NCBI GenBank assembly: GCA_030549335.1
Contig: CM060197.1
Location: 49,007,654-49,071,653 of the forward strand
DNA: 64,000 nucleotides
Reading direction: 5' to 3'
Origin: Pontederia crassipes
Lineage: Eukaryota > Streptophyta > Magnoliopsida > Commelinales > Pontederiaceae
This document shows, piece after piece, positions 38,080-49,454 of the stretch (its first letter is position 1; each line of letters begins with the position of its first letter). The position numbers and the translations under genes were made by a program. The notes below the pieces were generated by a model. That model did no database searches and had not been told where the DNA came from. It worked only from the letters and a program-made list of their open reading frames with translations.

Positions 38080-39060
38080 TAAAGTCTTTCGGCCTGATAC
38101 AATTAAAATTAATTTTCGAGAGGAACTTTTCAGAAACCTAATTACGGCCGCAGACGGAGGTTCATCAAACTAATACAAATACCAAATATTAATATCGACC
38201 GAAAGAATTTATGATGATGTAAGAAACGGCATAAAATAAGTCTGAACTAATTTGCGGTCGTAAGGTTAATAATAAAAAAAATTATTTTCAGAGAGGAAAT
38301 AAGATTGATCGGCCGTAATACAGAAATAGATTTACGGCCGAAATTAGATTAGTAATTCGAAGCTCGTTCGGCCGTAAAAATCATAAAACAGTGTTGATAG
38401 GGGTTCAACGTGAAGGCGTAAAAAACTGAAGTTGACAACCTTGGTCATAAAACAGAACAGGGTTTCGGCCGAAATAAAAATCGGACGAAACGTCGACAAA
38501 ATGACTCATTACGGCCGAGGAAGAGGATAATTCATATCGGCCGTAAAACAATGATAATTAAGTCGAACGTGATCGTTGATGGCCGAGAAAGAAAAATCAC
38601 AAATAAATTGGCCGAAAAGGTCGTAATATGGCGTAAAAACAAATGTTCAGAAATTTTACGACCGTAAAAACATGAGATCATTCTCGGCCGTAAAAAAAAA
38701 GATTAAATTGTCAATTAAGACGAGGTCACATCGGCCGAGATGAAGTCAACACGAGGCCGTAAAGAAAAATAGGGTTTCGGCCGAAATAAAAATTGAATCA
38801 TTACGGCCGAAAGTGAATTAAGAAGATTCTTTACGGCCGTAAAACAATGATAATTAATTCCATGACGTAAAACAATGTTCGGATAAAAAATATTACGGCC
38901 GTAAAAATTGAAAGTTTAGAACTCAGAAATCATTCATTGCGAGGCCGTAAAATTAATAAAGCCGACACATTAAATCTCGGTCGTAAAATCATAAGTCGAC
39001 AGTGTAATTCGGAAAATTCAATCGGCGTCGGATTTTAAACCGAAAGTAGACAAATTAAAA
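38080..39060. repeat. CGGCCG-rich leader of the Athila-type element
   Basis: Between the primer site and gag, the words cggccgtaa, ttacggccg and ggccgaaa recur about every 40-60 bp (for example 38140, 38310, 38365, 38510, 38690, 38805, 38835, 38895). Spacing is irregular, so this is not a simple tandem array. A second cluster lies between the end of pol and the 3' LTR (31990-32470), and a third inside each LTR. Confidence 0.85.
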
Positions 39061-39236
39061 AATTATCGTGAACTTTATCTGCAAAAGAAAAAAAATGTTA
39101 GTTTATTCACAAAAATAATTAAAACAATTAATACATATTTATAAAGAATTATTTACAATTTATTTACATCTCCTAATAATTCATAAAAATCAGAAATTAT
39201 TTAATAAAATATTCCCCGACAACGGCGCCAAAAACT

Positions 39237-40909
39237 TGATGCGTTGTATTTGTAACAATAAAATTTGCTAGCAAGTGCACTAGTCGCTCAAGTAATATAG
39301 TAAAAAGGAGTAAGAGTGTCGAACCCACGAAGAATATTATTAATTCAATATCCGAATCTTTAAATTAATAAGAGAGGAAAAACATGGATTTTGAAAATGA
39401 GTTTTATAAAATAAAATAAAGATAAGATAGTGGTGTTGAAGTTAGGTCTTTGGATGAAAATAGATCAGGATAAATATTTGAACCATAAAAGATAACTTTA
39501 ATCTTTAAAGATGGATTAGAGTCTCCCTAAAGTAATCTAACATGATTAACTTGTGGTCTCCACGACTGGCATCCCTCAATTTAATCATATAGAACTATCT
39601 TAATTTAATAAGAATTGAAGTCTTCACGACTGGTACCCCCAAAATCATATTAAAATTAAGATGCATTAAATTGGATTCTCTAGACTATTAATCACTCCAC
39701 AAACTGGTATAGATTAATAGACCACATAAACTTGATTCTCCACACACTAGTTATCAAATTTATGTCAATTATTAATTTCACATAAAATCAATTAATTCAA
39801 TTAATGAATTCTGAAATCAAATAATCCACAAACTGGTAAGTACTCAATTCAGAAATCTAAGTAATTAAATTAAAAGCATTAACTGATCAGAAAAGATTAA
39901 AACAAATAATATAGGGTCCAAATAGTTTCCCTTCAATAATAATCTCCTAACATGAAATAAATAAAAATATGGAGTTCATCCTAGAAATTTCGGAGAGATA
40001 ATAACAAAATAACAATAATAATCGAAAGAATTACACCCAAAATAGAAGTAGAGCTCTCGAATTGGGCAGACAGTCGGGCAGCCTCTCGGACTTGATCAGG
40101 GTCACGATCAACCTCCAGCCGTCGCACCTCTCTCCTCTTGGTCGTAGCCTGCAGAGCTCACGACTCGCCGTGGAAGAAAACCTGAACTTCAGAGCACGAA
40201 TTGAAACGATGGATTCTTTCACGTATTTATAGGGTGCGGACGGCCTTCAATTTGATCTCGGCCGTAACATCGTACGGTTGACTTTAAAATTATAAGATAA
40301 ACTCGGTAAAAGATAAATCTTTTTATCATTACGCCCAAAGATAAATCCTTTTTATCTTTACTCCCTTAGAGTCTCGGCCGTAAGGAATTTATTTTATCTT
40401 TACTCCTTTTCATTACTCCCAAAAGATAAAAATCCTTTTATCTTTACGCCCAAACAATTTTATCTTTACACCTTCATATATCGGCCAAACGATGATTTCA
40501 TTGCCATTACCTCCTCCAAATCTCGGCTGTAACATCTTCATCTTCATGCCATTACGCCCAAAAGGTAAAATTCCATTTATCTTTACCCCTTTAACTCTCG
40601 GCCGTAATAAAGAATTTAAACTTGTTACTCCTTTTGAATCTCGGCCGTAACGACTTGGGTGTAAAGCCAAATCTCGGCCGTAAGAAATAATTTCTTTGAA
40701 TTTCGGCCGAGATTCAAATTTTCCTGCAAAATAATTATCCAAGTTTAGTTAATCCATCCACAATTAAAATATTTAGAGAATTTAATAATTAAAATTGATA
40801 AATCCGAAATTACGATTAAAAGTGACTAAAAATGATGCATGCCATGAACAAATTACAGAAAAATTAACTAAAATAATAATCTAAAATATGTTATATTTTG
40901 CATGCATCA
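39237..40909 (-). repeat. Athila-type 5' LTR
   Basis: 1,673 bp and adjacent to the tRNA-Asp primer site at 39213-39230, which fixes its 5' identity. It ends at 40909, followed by the target duplication gaatt. Confidence 0.93.
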
Positions 40910-41729
40910 GAATTGATAAAGAAATTAAAGCAAAAAAGGTAAAGAGATAAAAGGGAGGGTGGCCAGTTCATGCTAAGTGCTTACAAGTGAAGGATCGCTC
41001 CCTTACTCTTGACTTGATCATCCATTGGCTGCACAAAGCTGTATTATTTGCTCAGCGTAAAACCCCCAAAAGTTAAAGGCACCCAAAGTCACCTAAGCTA
41101 AGTGAAAGATACAAGCACAAAGAATATGTACAAATGTTATGAGTATGATTATGATAAGTGAAGCATGATTATTAATCCATCATGATTATGGTAACCTCTC
41201 ATGATTATATGATCCACGATCTCTTTTATTAATTGACATCTCTAATCGAATGATCTTATGCTCACTACTTGATCTTGTTATCAATGATTATTGATTTTGA
41301 CTATTACTATTTATTGTTATGCATTGAGTACTTTATGGATCCTCACTAGGCTGTATAGCTTACGGGAGGACCTCCTCTCCTGTGTTTGATTTCCACAGGG
41401 CCAGGTCAGTGATGGTGTTGAGATCGTGTGCCGCGACCAGTTCGAGCGATGATAAAGCACATGAACTGACAGAGGGCCTAGTTATCGTTATCTTTATTTT
41501 CCGCATTATGAGGTTTGATGTAACTCAGATATTATGACTATCATGGAGATTTTGTAACACTTTGAGACTTCCGCCATTATGATATCCTATGTTTCCTTGT
41601 TATCTTTATTGCCGATTTGTTATCATTTTAATCGAGATTTGGTCAGTTATTAGTCAAAGTTATAATGTTTTCGTAGCGCCTTCGGAGAGATACTCGCCAC
41701 GTGGTGTTGGTCGATTTGGGAGCGTTACA

Positions 41730-42048
41730 TGAAGTTTCCGGAGGAAGGAGAGGTTGGCGATTTGCAGTGGTATCTCACCGGATAGCCCGGCGGAGCTCAG
41801 GATCAGCCTCCGCACCTTGTCCGGATGCCTTCGTCCGGCGCAGGTGACGCTGTCCCAGTTGCAGTAGTGTTGTGAGTTATTCCAGGATTTCAGGTTACCG
41901 AGGGGGTCAGAGATCATTGCCTTGATGGGCAGAAGAGTTTGCCCGTCGGACACTGTCGGCAGCAGAGCAGCGCCGCAATGCAGGCGTGGCTGCTGCAAGG
42001 GACAGCCAGAGGATAAGGGCGTGCACGAGAGAGGAAGAGGGACTCCAT
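41730..42048 (-). pseudogene. LRR receptor-like kinase, first-exon fragment
   Basis: Minus-strand start ATG at 42048 (MESLFLSRA). A hydrophobic signal-peptide stretch (ALILWLSLAAATPA) is readable in a shifted frame. The LRRNT_2 domain follows: DGQTLLPIKAMISDPLGNLK, WNNSQHYCNWDSVTC and the first leucine-rich repeat, VRRLILSSAGLSGEIP and IANLSFLRKLH. This is the N-terminus of an EFR/Xa21-like (subfamily XII) cell-surface receptor. At least two frameshifts separate signal peptide and LRRNT. The gene ends abruptly at the gypsy LTR boundary (41729/41730), so the repeats, transmembrane segment and kinase are absent. No continuation was found on the other side of the gypsy element. Confidence 0.85.
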
Positions 42049-43228
42049 GGCAGCAGCTTCGTCAGCTCCTCGTCAATTGGCGTTCATGGATTTGATCGTT
42101 GCAAGTTTTTGAGTGGCAATAAGACCACCCTCAAGATACACTAGTAGCATTGCCTGAATTTGGGTGCTAATTTTTACATTTTAATTAACACTATGCGTCT
42201 TAGTGTCGCAACGCGTTGTCACGCGAGTTGAATCGTTCCGTAAATTGAATTAAAATTAAATAATTAGAGATTTCTTTAAAGTGAATTATTTTATCATTTA
42301 GCATATACACTTGAGTGTATGAGAATAGACACGTAAGTTAATTAGATTCTAATATAATATATCTATCTTATTTGTCACTTGAGCAATTATTGTGCAATAA
42401 AATACGATATCGAACAACTAGCAATGTAGGATGGTAAATATAAAAAAAATTATCCGACAATTTTAAAATTTATAAACCTTATCTTTCGCCAATTAATTGG
42501 TAAAGGTGGTTGCCATAATTAATTAGTACAATTATAATTTAAAATTGATAAAAGTTAGCTTAGTTATTAGCCTAAGTTTAATTCTCCAAACTTAAATTAG
42601 TTGGAAGATACATTTAAGTCTATCTGTGGAGTTGACCTTTTTTTTTTACTTGCTACATGAAGAGTGAAGACGCGTGAACCACACCAAGTAGACCAGAATA
42701 AATTTGACCTACAGTGTTGTCCACTAACTTTTTTATTATTATATTATTCAATATACATAATTGATTATAATTGACTAATCAATGAGTCAAGTCAGGTAAA
42801 ATAGAATAATATAAATTAATAAAAAAATAAAAAAGGCTAAAGATTGTTGTAATATAGCTTATTTAGTAAATTACAATATAATAAAATAAAACGCAATCAT
42901 TCAGATCAAAATAATATAATAAAGTAATCACAATTATATCACCAATCAAATACTTACTAAACAAAAATTCAGGTAAAGTAGTTAAAAACAACAAAAAAAC
43001 GGAATTTTAGATGTATCATTGAGAATGAAAAAAATGTTGGATAATAAATATCTAAGTAAAATATATAAAAATAATGTGTCACAAAAATTCTTTATTTCTT
43101 ATGTCACAATTTTTTATTTTTAATTTTTTATATCACAAAATATATATAAATATGAATAAACGTCTAAGTTTGAGATGACTCAACTAATCTGATTGGCCAG
43201 GTCGATCTAAGTTTCAAAAGCCTCATGT
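42049..43228. other. intergenic AT-rich DNA, nothing recognised
   Basis: Upstream flank of the receptor kinase fragment. Apart from poly-T and AT-rich stretches I see no coding frame, repeat array or element ends. Any promoter of the former receptor gene would lie at its start, but no convincing TATA/start arrangement stands out. Confidence 0.5.
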
Positions 43229-43237
43229 ATACAATTA

Positions 43238-44223
43238 GGGTATAATGTATATGTGAAGCACCATTTGCTTCACACCTTGTGAAGCAAAATCTCAGCCATT
43301 GAGACTAGATCTAATGACTCTGATGAAGATGCGTGAGGTATTCACGATATTTTACTTATCTCATGATATTTACTTCTTTCTCTCTCCCCCTCTCTCTTCC
43401 TCTCTCGATCCAGGGTGCCCTCGTCGGCGATCCAGATAGTCGGGACTCCGACGGCCCACGAATCACTCTCCCTCCCTCTCTCTCGATCTCCCCCTCTCAA
43501 TCTCTCTATCCTCCTCCTCTTTCATCGGATCGCTTCCTCCTCCACCGGCGATGGGATGACACGGAAGAAGGCGATGACGAGAGGGACTCCGGCGGTCGGC
43601 AAACCACCACCCTCTACCTCTCTCTTGATCTCCCATCTCCCTCCTCTATTTCGATCTACTCCTCTCCTTTCCTCTCCTCCTCCTCTTTCGTCAGATTGCC
43701 TCCTCCTCTGCCGGCGACGGGATGACGCGGGAGAAGGTGACGACGAGAGGGACTCCGGCGGCCGACGAACCACCTTCTTCTGCCTCTCTCGATCTCCCCC
43801 TCTCCTTCCCTCTCTTGATCTCTCTCTTCTCTTCCTCTTCCGCGGGGATCGCCTCCTTCGCCGGCGATGGGATGATTTTGAAGAAGGCGATGATGAGAGA
43901 GACGACGACGTCAAAGGTCGGTGAAGATCGAGGGCTGCATCGCGAGAGCCTCGCTGAGCTGATGACTCCAGTGATGATAGATGATCCAGCAGAGAGCCTC
44001 CTCCGCCGGCTCTATCGCGAGACGCGAGAGCCTTGTCCGCCGGCTCCGGCAACACGATGTGAGAGAGAGAGGGAGGAGGGATGGAGCGTTCTACATCGCC
44101 AGAGAGAGGTCGCGACTATTCATCTAATCAAATATGATCTAAATCGTTGGGTCTGATCTCAACGACTGAGATGTTGTTTCACAAGGTGTGAAGCAAATGA
44201 TGCTTCACATATACATTATACCC
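43238..44223. mobile_element. Mutator-like element (MULE), non-autonomous, perfect 9-bp target duplication
   Basis: 986 bp. The left end gggtataatgtatatgtgaa matches the reverse complement of the right end (ttcacatatacattataccc). Similarity between the ends runs on through tttgcttcacaccttgtgaa and the ctcagcc/ctcagtc stretch, giving terminal inverted repeats of about 70 bp or more. It is flanked by identical 9-bp duplications atacaatta (43229-43237, 44224-44232), the Mutator signature. The GC-rich, CT-rich interior (about 43370-44090) contrasts sharply with the AT-rich surroundings and may be captured sequence. It encodes no transposase. A relative of its terminus is at 57712-57865. Confidence 0.92.
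43500..43930 (+). repeat. three degenerate 150-166 bp tandem units inside the MULE
   Basis: The anchor ccggcga(t/c)gggatga occurs at 43545, 43711 and 43861. Each unit continues gaaggcgatgacgagaggg-like, then actccggcggtcgg-like, then a CT-rich run. Frames on both strands stay open through this region because of its composition and repetition. I do not treat any of them as a gene. Confidence 0.8.
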
Positions 44224-46479
44224 ATACAATTATGATGTGATATATTTTTTTATTAATTTTTTATGAAGTGGAACCGGGAGAATGGCACATTGAATCAGGA
44301 AATATTGGTCAAAACAAGAAGGTGCACAAATAAAGTTTATGGAAAAAAGATGAAGTAAGATAATAAATAATATTAATTGGACTTCTTACTATTTTTCCAA
44401 ATTCTAATATAGTGATTGTTGAACAAAAAAATTTTAAAAGGGTATTTTATTCATAATACAAAAATTCACCGATGTTCTATTTATAGAGGTCTAAATATCT
44501 CAAAGCTCTGAAACATTTCATGCTTTCTTTCGACTTATCGACCAATTCTCTCTCTATTTTCCTCTTTTCCATCAATATATCAGGATTCCTTTGTTCATGG
44601 TGGACAACAGTAAGAAGAACACGACACTTCTAGATGAAATAGAATAAGAACATGAATTACTACAAAGAAAAAGAAAGAATCTTACATGTACTGGTACGCC
44701 AAAGACGTACTAAAGAGCAAAAAGGAGAGGACTAGGGTGGATAGGACATCTGTACTATAGCGGTGGCACTAGGTTGAGTTGGTGAAGATTATAACCATCA
44801 ATGGTGGGATTAGCTTTGGTGTGGTCATAAATTTTGATGTTGGGAACTTAAGATGAATGTACAGTGTGGACGAGATAAGGGAACTATCCTTATCCGATGA
44901 ACTAGACAAAGAGGGGAACTGGGTTTGGTGGGGATTCAAAATAGGGTGGCGAGATGTCTTCTAGTGTTGGCATGGATGGTGATGGGATAGGAGTGGTCTT
45001 CAAGTAAGGTGGAGGTTGGCGGGAATAGGTTTGAATAGGCGGAGCATTGGATGTTGGTGGAGGAGGAACAGAAGGGGTAGTAGTTTGGCGATGATGCACA
45101 TGGAGGAACAAAAGGGGTAGTAGTTGGCAAATTGGCAAGCTTTTAGCATGAGAATTTGTTTTGTTTAATTCTTTTCTTTTTTATTCATTCTATTTTTTCA
45201 CTACATCTTATATTTTAAACAATTCCTAAGACATATATATGTATTATCATAATGAGAGATCGACTTTTTTTATTATGAACATTCATGATACTTTCATTTA
45301 AGATCAATGTGGATCAAATCATGATCAAAAGTAGAGCAATGACAAGCTCAATAAAAAGTGAGATCCATTTATTTAAATCTCATGGATGATGGGGCTATTA
45401 ATGCCCATTTTCAAATTTTCTATTACATTGGGGTGGTGGGACTATCAATACTCACTTTCAAAATTTTCTATTCCATTCCATTAACAATCAGTGCACAAAA
45501 AGCCTCTTTTACATCTTTTATCTGTTGACCTAATTAAGATTCTTACTCTTCTCTATTAAGCATTATTATGCAAGGGTAGAATAGTCATTGCACATAATAA
45601 TTAAAAATAAAAATAAAACATTATCTATTCTAGGAATCTGAGCCAGATACACTGAAACTTGGGCCGGGTTGACACCGAACCCGAACCGTGTTCAATTAAA
45701 CTCGACCCATGTTTAATGGATGATAATCTATTCTACTTCTGACAAAATTCGAGTCGGGTCCGAGGTGGGTCGGGCCAGATTTCCTGATCTCATCATCCTC
45801 TACGATGATGTGCGCTTGCCCGAACCGGGTATGAACCCAACTCGGGCTGGGTCGTAAAAGGAGGATTCGAACGTTTGCATTCAGTGGTGGTAGAGCTCGA
45901 GCCAGGCTGCCGAAGATCGGAGTCGGGTTTCCTCCAATTCTAGGTTGGGTTTGTAATGAGCAGGGTTTAGATTTTATAGATGAACCTGGGCCGAGTTCAT
46001 CATTACACGGGCCGGGTTCAACTGTCGAAACTCAGGTGATGTTTTCATGAAACTTTGGTCTATCATAATTTGAGGTACAGTGCTATTCCGATATAAAAAC
46101 TATACAAAATTGTTCATGGAACATAGGAGAACAAATATCGATCCTAATTTATCCATCATCTTAACTATTTCATTAACAAATTATATCCAAAAGGTAGTTA
46201 GATTCAAATTCAATTATGAATCCCTAATGCCATTATAATTTCAACTCCTAATTTAATTAAAAATCATCTTTTCCTATCTCTAATCTAATAACAATTTCAT
46301 TCTTACTCAAACTTTTCTTATTTTATCTTTTCCTCCTCTTCTTTTATCATTTCTCTAACTATACTTTCATCTTTTCAAACTTTATCTTTCTTTAACAAAT
46401 CTTAAAATTTTGACTTTATTTTAAATACGAAAATTAATTTTTAATTTGAAATTTTTTAAGGTGTTACAAAGCAGGCTTC
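44224..46479. other. intergenic DNA with a proline-rich fragment and a GGGTCGGG-rich tract
   Basis: No intact gene. On the minus strand 45138-44902 reads VPPPPTSNAPPIQTY, RQPPPYLKTTPIPSPS and PPYFESPPNP, extensin-like in composition and perhaps a remnant. A similar, weaker match lies at 49150-49313 in the reverse direction. The tract 45640-46040 is rich in gggccgggttc, gaacccgaacc and gggtcgggcc. Similar words recur at 50060-50220 and 56800-57010, suggesting old copies of an unnamed dispersed repeat. Confidence 0.4.
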
Positions 46480-47139
46480 TCATACTTAATGTGGATGGCG
46501 TAGTTAAGCAAACGAATGCAACTGTCCTTTGGTTGAACTTGAACACACAAGTAAACCTTTTAGAAAACAAATCAAATATAGTTATTCTGCATCAGCTACT
46601 TGCCAGCTAAAATATTTTGGATGTTGTTATTTGTTGCAGCATGATAGTTTCTACGCTCAACATAACTTGGACATGACAAGTTATTACTTTAGCAACACCA
46701 AGACAAAACTCATATCTTCCGCTTCCGAGCTTGATATGGATACTGTTGAACCAACCTTCCACCAAAGCAACATACATATGGTTCCTTGTTAAGTAATCTC
46801 ACATTTATCAAATCAGTTGTTGATGGAATTAACCTTGTTCCAAAAACATACATCTGGTCAGTAACATCTGATAACTATCTGCTGCCATCCACTTATATAT
46901 ATTGTCGCTTATGCCCACAAAGCAGGGCTGGAAATTCATGCGGCAGATTTTGCAAATGATAATCTTTTTAGCTACAACTATATATAGTTATGATCCATTA
47001 GCAGAAATTCTTTCCTTTGTCGACAATAAAAGCTTCTCAGTTGATGGCGTTGTGTCAGACTTTCCTATAACACAAAGGTGGTAATGTATAGTAATTCTAA
47101 TAACTGATGCATCAATTCTTCTAGATATCTTATTGATAT

Positions 47140-47968
47140 GGGAAAAGAGCGCCTCCTTAGTGCCCACGCTATGGAGGCAGCTTAGCGGCAGTCATGCACC
47201 CTCGGATCTCATCCAACGGTGCGATTTTTTTTATGTTTTCTTTTGAATGCTTTGAGTTTTTTTCCACCTCCATCTCGGCCTGCTTCTTCCAGGCTTTGGC
47301 AGCATCTGTTTCTCCCCGAGCTCCAGCTGCTTGCTTAAGCTCGAAACAGCCTTCTTGTGCTTGGCCTTGGCGACTCGCGCCTCATTGGCGAGGGCCCGTA
47401 CCTGCATCCGAAGGCACTTCCTCTCGACAATCCACCTCTGCTCATTGGCGGCAAAGATGCCGACGACCTTCTCATTGGCTTTCATGTCCTCAGTTCTCCT
47501 CATCTTGAGTTCCTCTATCTTCATCTCCGCCCTCTTCAGCTCTCCCTCCAAGGCCTCCCCTTTCCGCTGAGTTCAATCGAGCACAACCAGTCCCAGCAGC
47601 TGCGCACTCGCCTTGAGCATCATCTCCGCAGCGCTGGACATTCAGCGACAACCCTTCTGTATGTCGAGGACCCTCGACCTCCTCGCCATGAGATCAATGG
47701 CGACAAAGACGTAGGAGATGACAAAGAGCATCGGGTAAGAACCAATGCTGATCTCCTCTCCCGGCTCCTTCCCACCTTCCATGGTCGATTGCCACTTGGT
47801 AAATTTATCTGGTGATGTAGACTGTGCACTAAAACCAATGAAACGAGCCTAGGCCTCAGAGTTGGAATAATTAAAACATAAAAGCCCACCGTCGAATGAG
47901 ATCCAATGGTGCATGATTGCCGCTAAGCTGCTTACTCAGTGCGGGAGCTAAGGGGACGCTCTTTTCCC
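47140..47968. mobile_element. Pack-MULE carrying a captured host gene fragment
   Basis: 829 bp. The left end gggaaaagagcgcctcctta is mirrored at the right end (taaggggacgctcttttccc), and similarity continues inward through gcagcttagcggca, catgcacc and ggatctca, about 85 bp in all. The flanks tattgatat (47131-47139) and ggttgatat (47969-47977) agree at 7 of 9 positions, as expected for a worn Mutator target duplication. There is no transposase. The interior is GC-richer and holds coding sequence of a host coiled-coil gene on the minus strand. It inserted in the SHV3-like pseudogene, or in the gene before it decayed. Confidence 0.85.
47231..47830 (-). pseudogene. captured fragment of a plant coiled-coil protein gene
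   Basis: Minus strand inside the Pack-MULE. The frame 47551-47231 reads MEGELKRAEMKIEELKMRRT, then KANEKVVGIFAANEQ, then ERKCLRMQVRALANEARVAK, a heptad-rich Lys/Glu coiled coil. Upstream, an adjoining frame reads PMLFVISYVFVAIDLMARRS, AAEMMLKASAQLL and GEALEGELKRAE, so about 600 bp of coding sequence was captured and at least two stops have since appeared. It resembles an uncharacterised plant myosin-heavy-chain-like coiled-coil family, but I cannot name the gene. It ends in MULE terminal sequence rather than at natural gene ends. Confidence 0.65.
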
Positions 47969-49454
47969 GGTTGATATGCATCATGGTTCTTGCAGAATGC
48001 TACTCTCGTATCAATAAAAGCAGCATTGACCACGATACGTATGTGTGATCCTTTTAGCTATTTCTACTTAATGTATAGATGGATTCTCTCTTCCATTGTA
48101 AAATTATTTTGCTTATTTGGTGCTTCAGGAAAGCCATATGTTATCACAAACAATGGAGCCGGCGGAGACTATCGAGATTGTAGTGATCTAGCTTACAAGA
48201 AAGCAGTTGATGATGCTGCAGATTTTATTGACTGTCCAGTTCAAGTTACAAATGACGGAATAGCCATATGCATGAGTAATATAAACCTTATGCCTATCAC
48301 TATAGTGTCATCTTATTCTTCTCGTGTTTCTCTAATACCTCAGATTCAAAGTGATCTATGGAATATTTACCTACCAATTTCACCTGGGAAGAGATTCAAT
48401 CATTAAAATGGAAGTTGATGCATTTGCTTATTGTTAGACCTAAAAGAGGAAAAATATCATATCTTTTGACAAACACTCATGTTAAGCATGTCAAAGAGAA
48501 TCTAAATTTTTCTTTCTCCATTTATATAGGCATAAGGTAATTGTTTCTTCAAACATGAAAATGATGTGAGATATTCCCATCTGTATAGGCATTTATATCC
48601 TTTCTCTAATCCTACCATATCCTAGCATTTGTATTGTGTATATCACAATTATTTCGATCTTATGGATCCTTTATCATGTTCCTCATCTGACGTTTCACCA
48701 GCTCTCATTGTTAGGGTATGGGGAACTTGGTCGGTAGTCCGACATTCTTGTAATGTTGGTTTAGAAATGACATAGGAATCCAATATTACTGCGATCTATT
48801 TGCGTTATTCATATTTCGACCTAATTTTTCATACCTAATTTTATAATCCTAAAAGCCATACACACAATTTGTACACAATTTTATAATCCTAAAGGCTTTT
48901 CGTGCCCTTTGTACTTTTCAATTTTATTTTCATGCATTAGCCCACAGATCTTCCTTGTATATGGACTTGCAACTTATTTGATAATTCCCTTTTTGCTTGC
49001 CGCAGCCATTATTTCTAGGCCATTTTCTGAGTTCCCAAGAACAGCAAAACTTTCAAGAGATTATCCGACTTTTTGGCTTTTACAAAAGCCAAATCTTTGG
49101 CTGGAGTCATGATCCGCATAGAGGTTCTGGCTGAACGAAGTGAGGTGGCATGACATCTATGCGGGGTGACATGGCTGGTGACAGAGGTGAGGAAGGAGAT
49201 GGGGTGACATTTTGATCAGGTGGTGGGTGGCAGGAATAGGTTTTGGTGAAAGAGGGTTTAGAGGATTCCGGCCAAAGGATGGGCAAACAGGGGGTTGTCA
49301 GTGCAGAGTCCACGCCCCAATTTTAATTTGCTCCTTTGCTCACTTAGGGGGTGTCGGAGTGGTCCTGTCCTCTTCATCAGTATCCATCTGAAGCACCTTG
49401 GTGGCAAACCTAGCATCACTTCTTTGTCCTCCGACGACCCTTCTTTGTTCGAAA

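Larger units (their letters stand above)
28993..40909 (-). mobile_element. Athila-type (Tat clade) Ty3/gypsy retrotransposon, structurally nearly complete
   Basis: 11,917 bp, read on the minus strand and flanked by perfect 5-bp target duplications gaatt (28988-28992, 40910-40914). The 5' LTR is 39237-40909 (1,673 bp) and the 3' LTR 28993-30693 (1,701 bp), both TGATGC to GCATCA. The primer site TGGCGCCGTTGTCGGGGA (39213-39230) matches tRNA-Asp, and a polypurine tract GCTTGGGGGAGTT (30694-30706) adjoins the 3' LTR. Gag and protease-RT-RNase H-integrase follow in normal gypsy order (about 37975 to 32615). Long non-coding leader and tail regions carry many cggccgtaa words. By eye the LTRs agree at about 98 percent, suggesting insertion within roughly the last million years at common plant rates. 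Gag-pol is interrupted, with about half a dozen breaks, so it is inactive. No envelope-like region was recognised. Confidence 0.95.
26480..41729 (+). mobile_element. Ty3/gypsy 3' end: integrase and 3' LTR, split by an Athila-type element
   Basis: Plus-strand gypsy remnant. Integrase runs from about 26480 to 27660 with zinc-binding, catalytic-core and C-terminal parts ([51 protein letters not shown]). A purine tract taaggaggtta (27751-27761) comes just before the LTR. The LTR starts TGTAACACCC at 27765 and ends GCGTTACA at 41729, interrupted by the 11.9-kb element at 28993-40909; without it and its target duplication the LTR is about 2,043 bp. The 5' half of the gypsy element is missing and the integrase is scrambled at its left edge, with several breaks. 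The outer LTR end abuts an LRR receptor kinase exon. Confidence 0.85.
46480..49150 (+). pseudogene. SHV3/GPDL-like (glycerophosphodiester phosphodiesterase-like) protein, broken
   Basis: Family members are GPI-anchored, two-domain proteins needed for cell-wall organisation. Matching segments are in order on the + strand. TVLWLNLNTQ ends at 46550 before a GT donor; the exon resumes at 46640 after ttgttgcag with HDSFYAQHNLDMTSYY. Then [20 protein letters not shown] and [14 protein letters not shown] with [12 protein letters not shown] follow (46790-47080). GKPYVITNNGAGGDYRDCSD and ADFIDCPVQVTNDGIAICMS form the second-domain start, with the exon opening at 48129 after an AG. NFTWEEIQSLK is near 48373, and RLSDFLAFTKAKSLAGVMIR at about 49050-49120. 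At least three frameshifts occur before 47080 and more later. The N-terminal half and the end are missing. A Pack-MULE (47140-47968) sits between the exons. Confidence 0.88.

Noticed and set aside
43333-44156. Several long overlapping open frames on both strands
   Set aside because: They lie in the GC-rich, CT-rich tandem units of a Mutator-like element. Openness on both strands follows from composition and repetition, and no protein family is recognisable.
44902-45138. Proline-rich protein as an intact extensin-like gene
   Set aside because: Short, without a signal peptide or SPPPP repeats in register and no supporting exons; kept only as a possible remnant in the intergenic entry.
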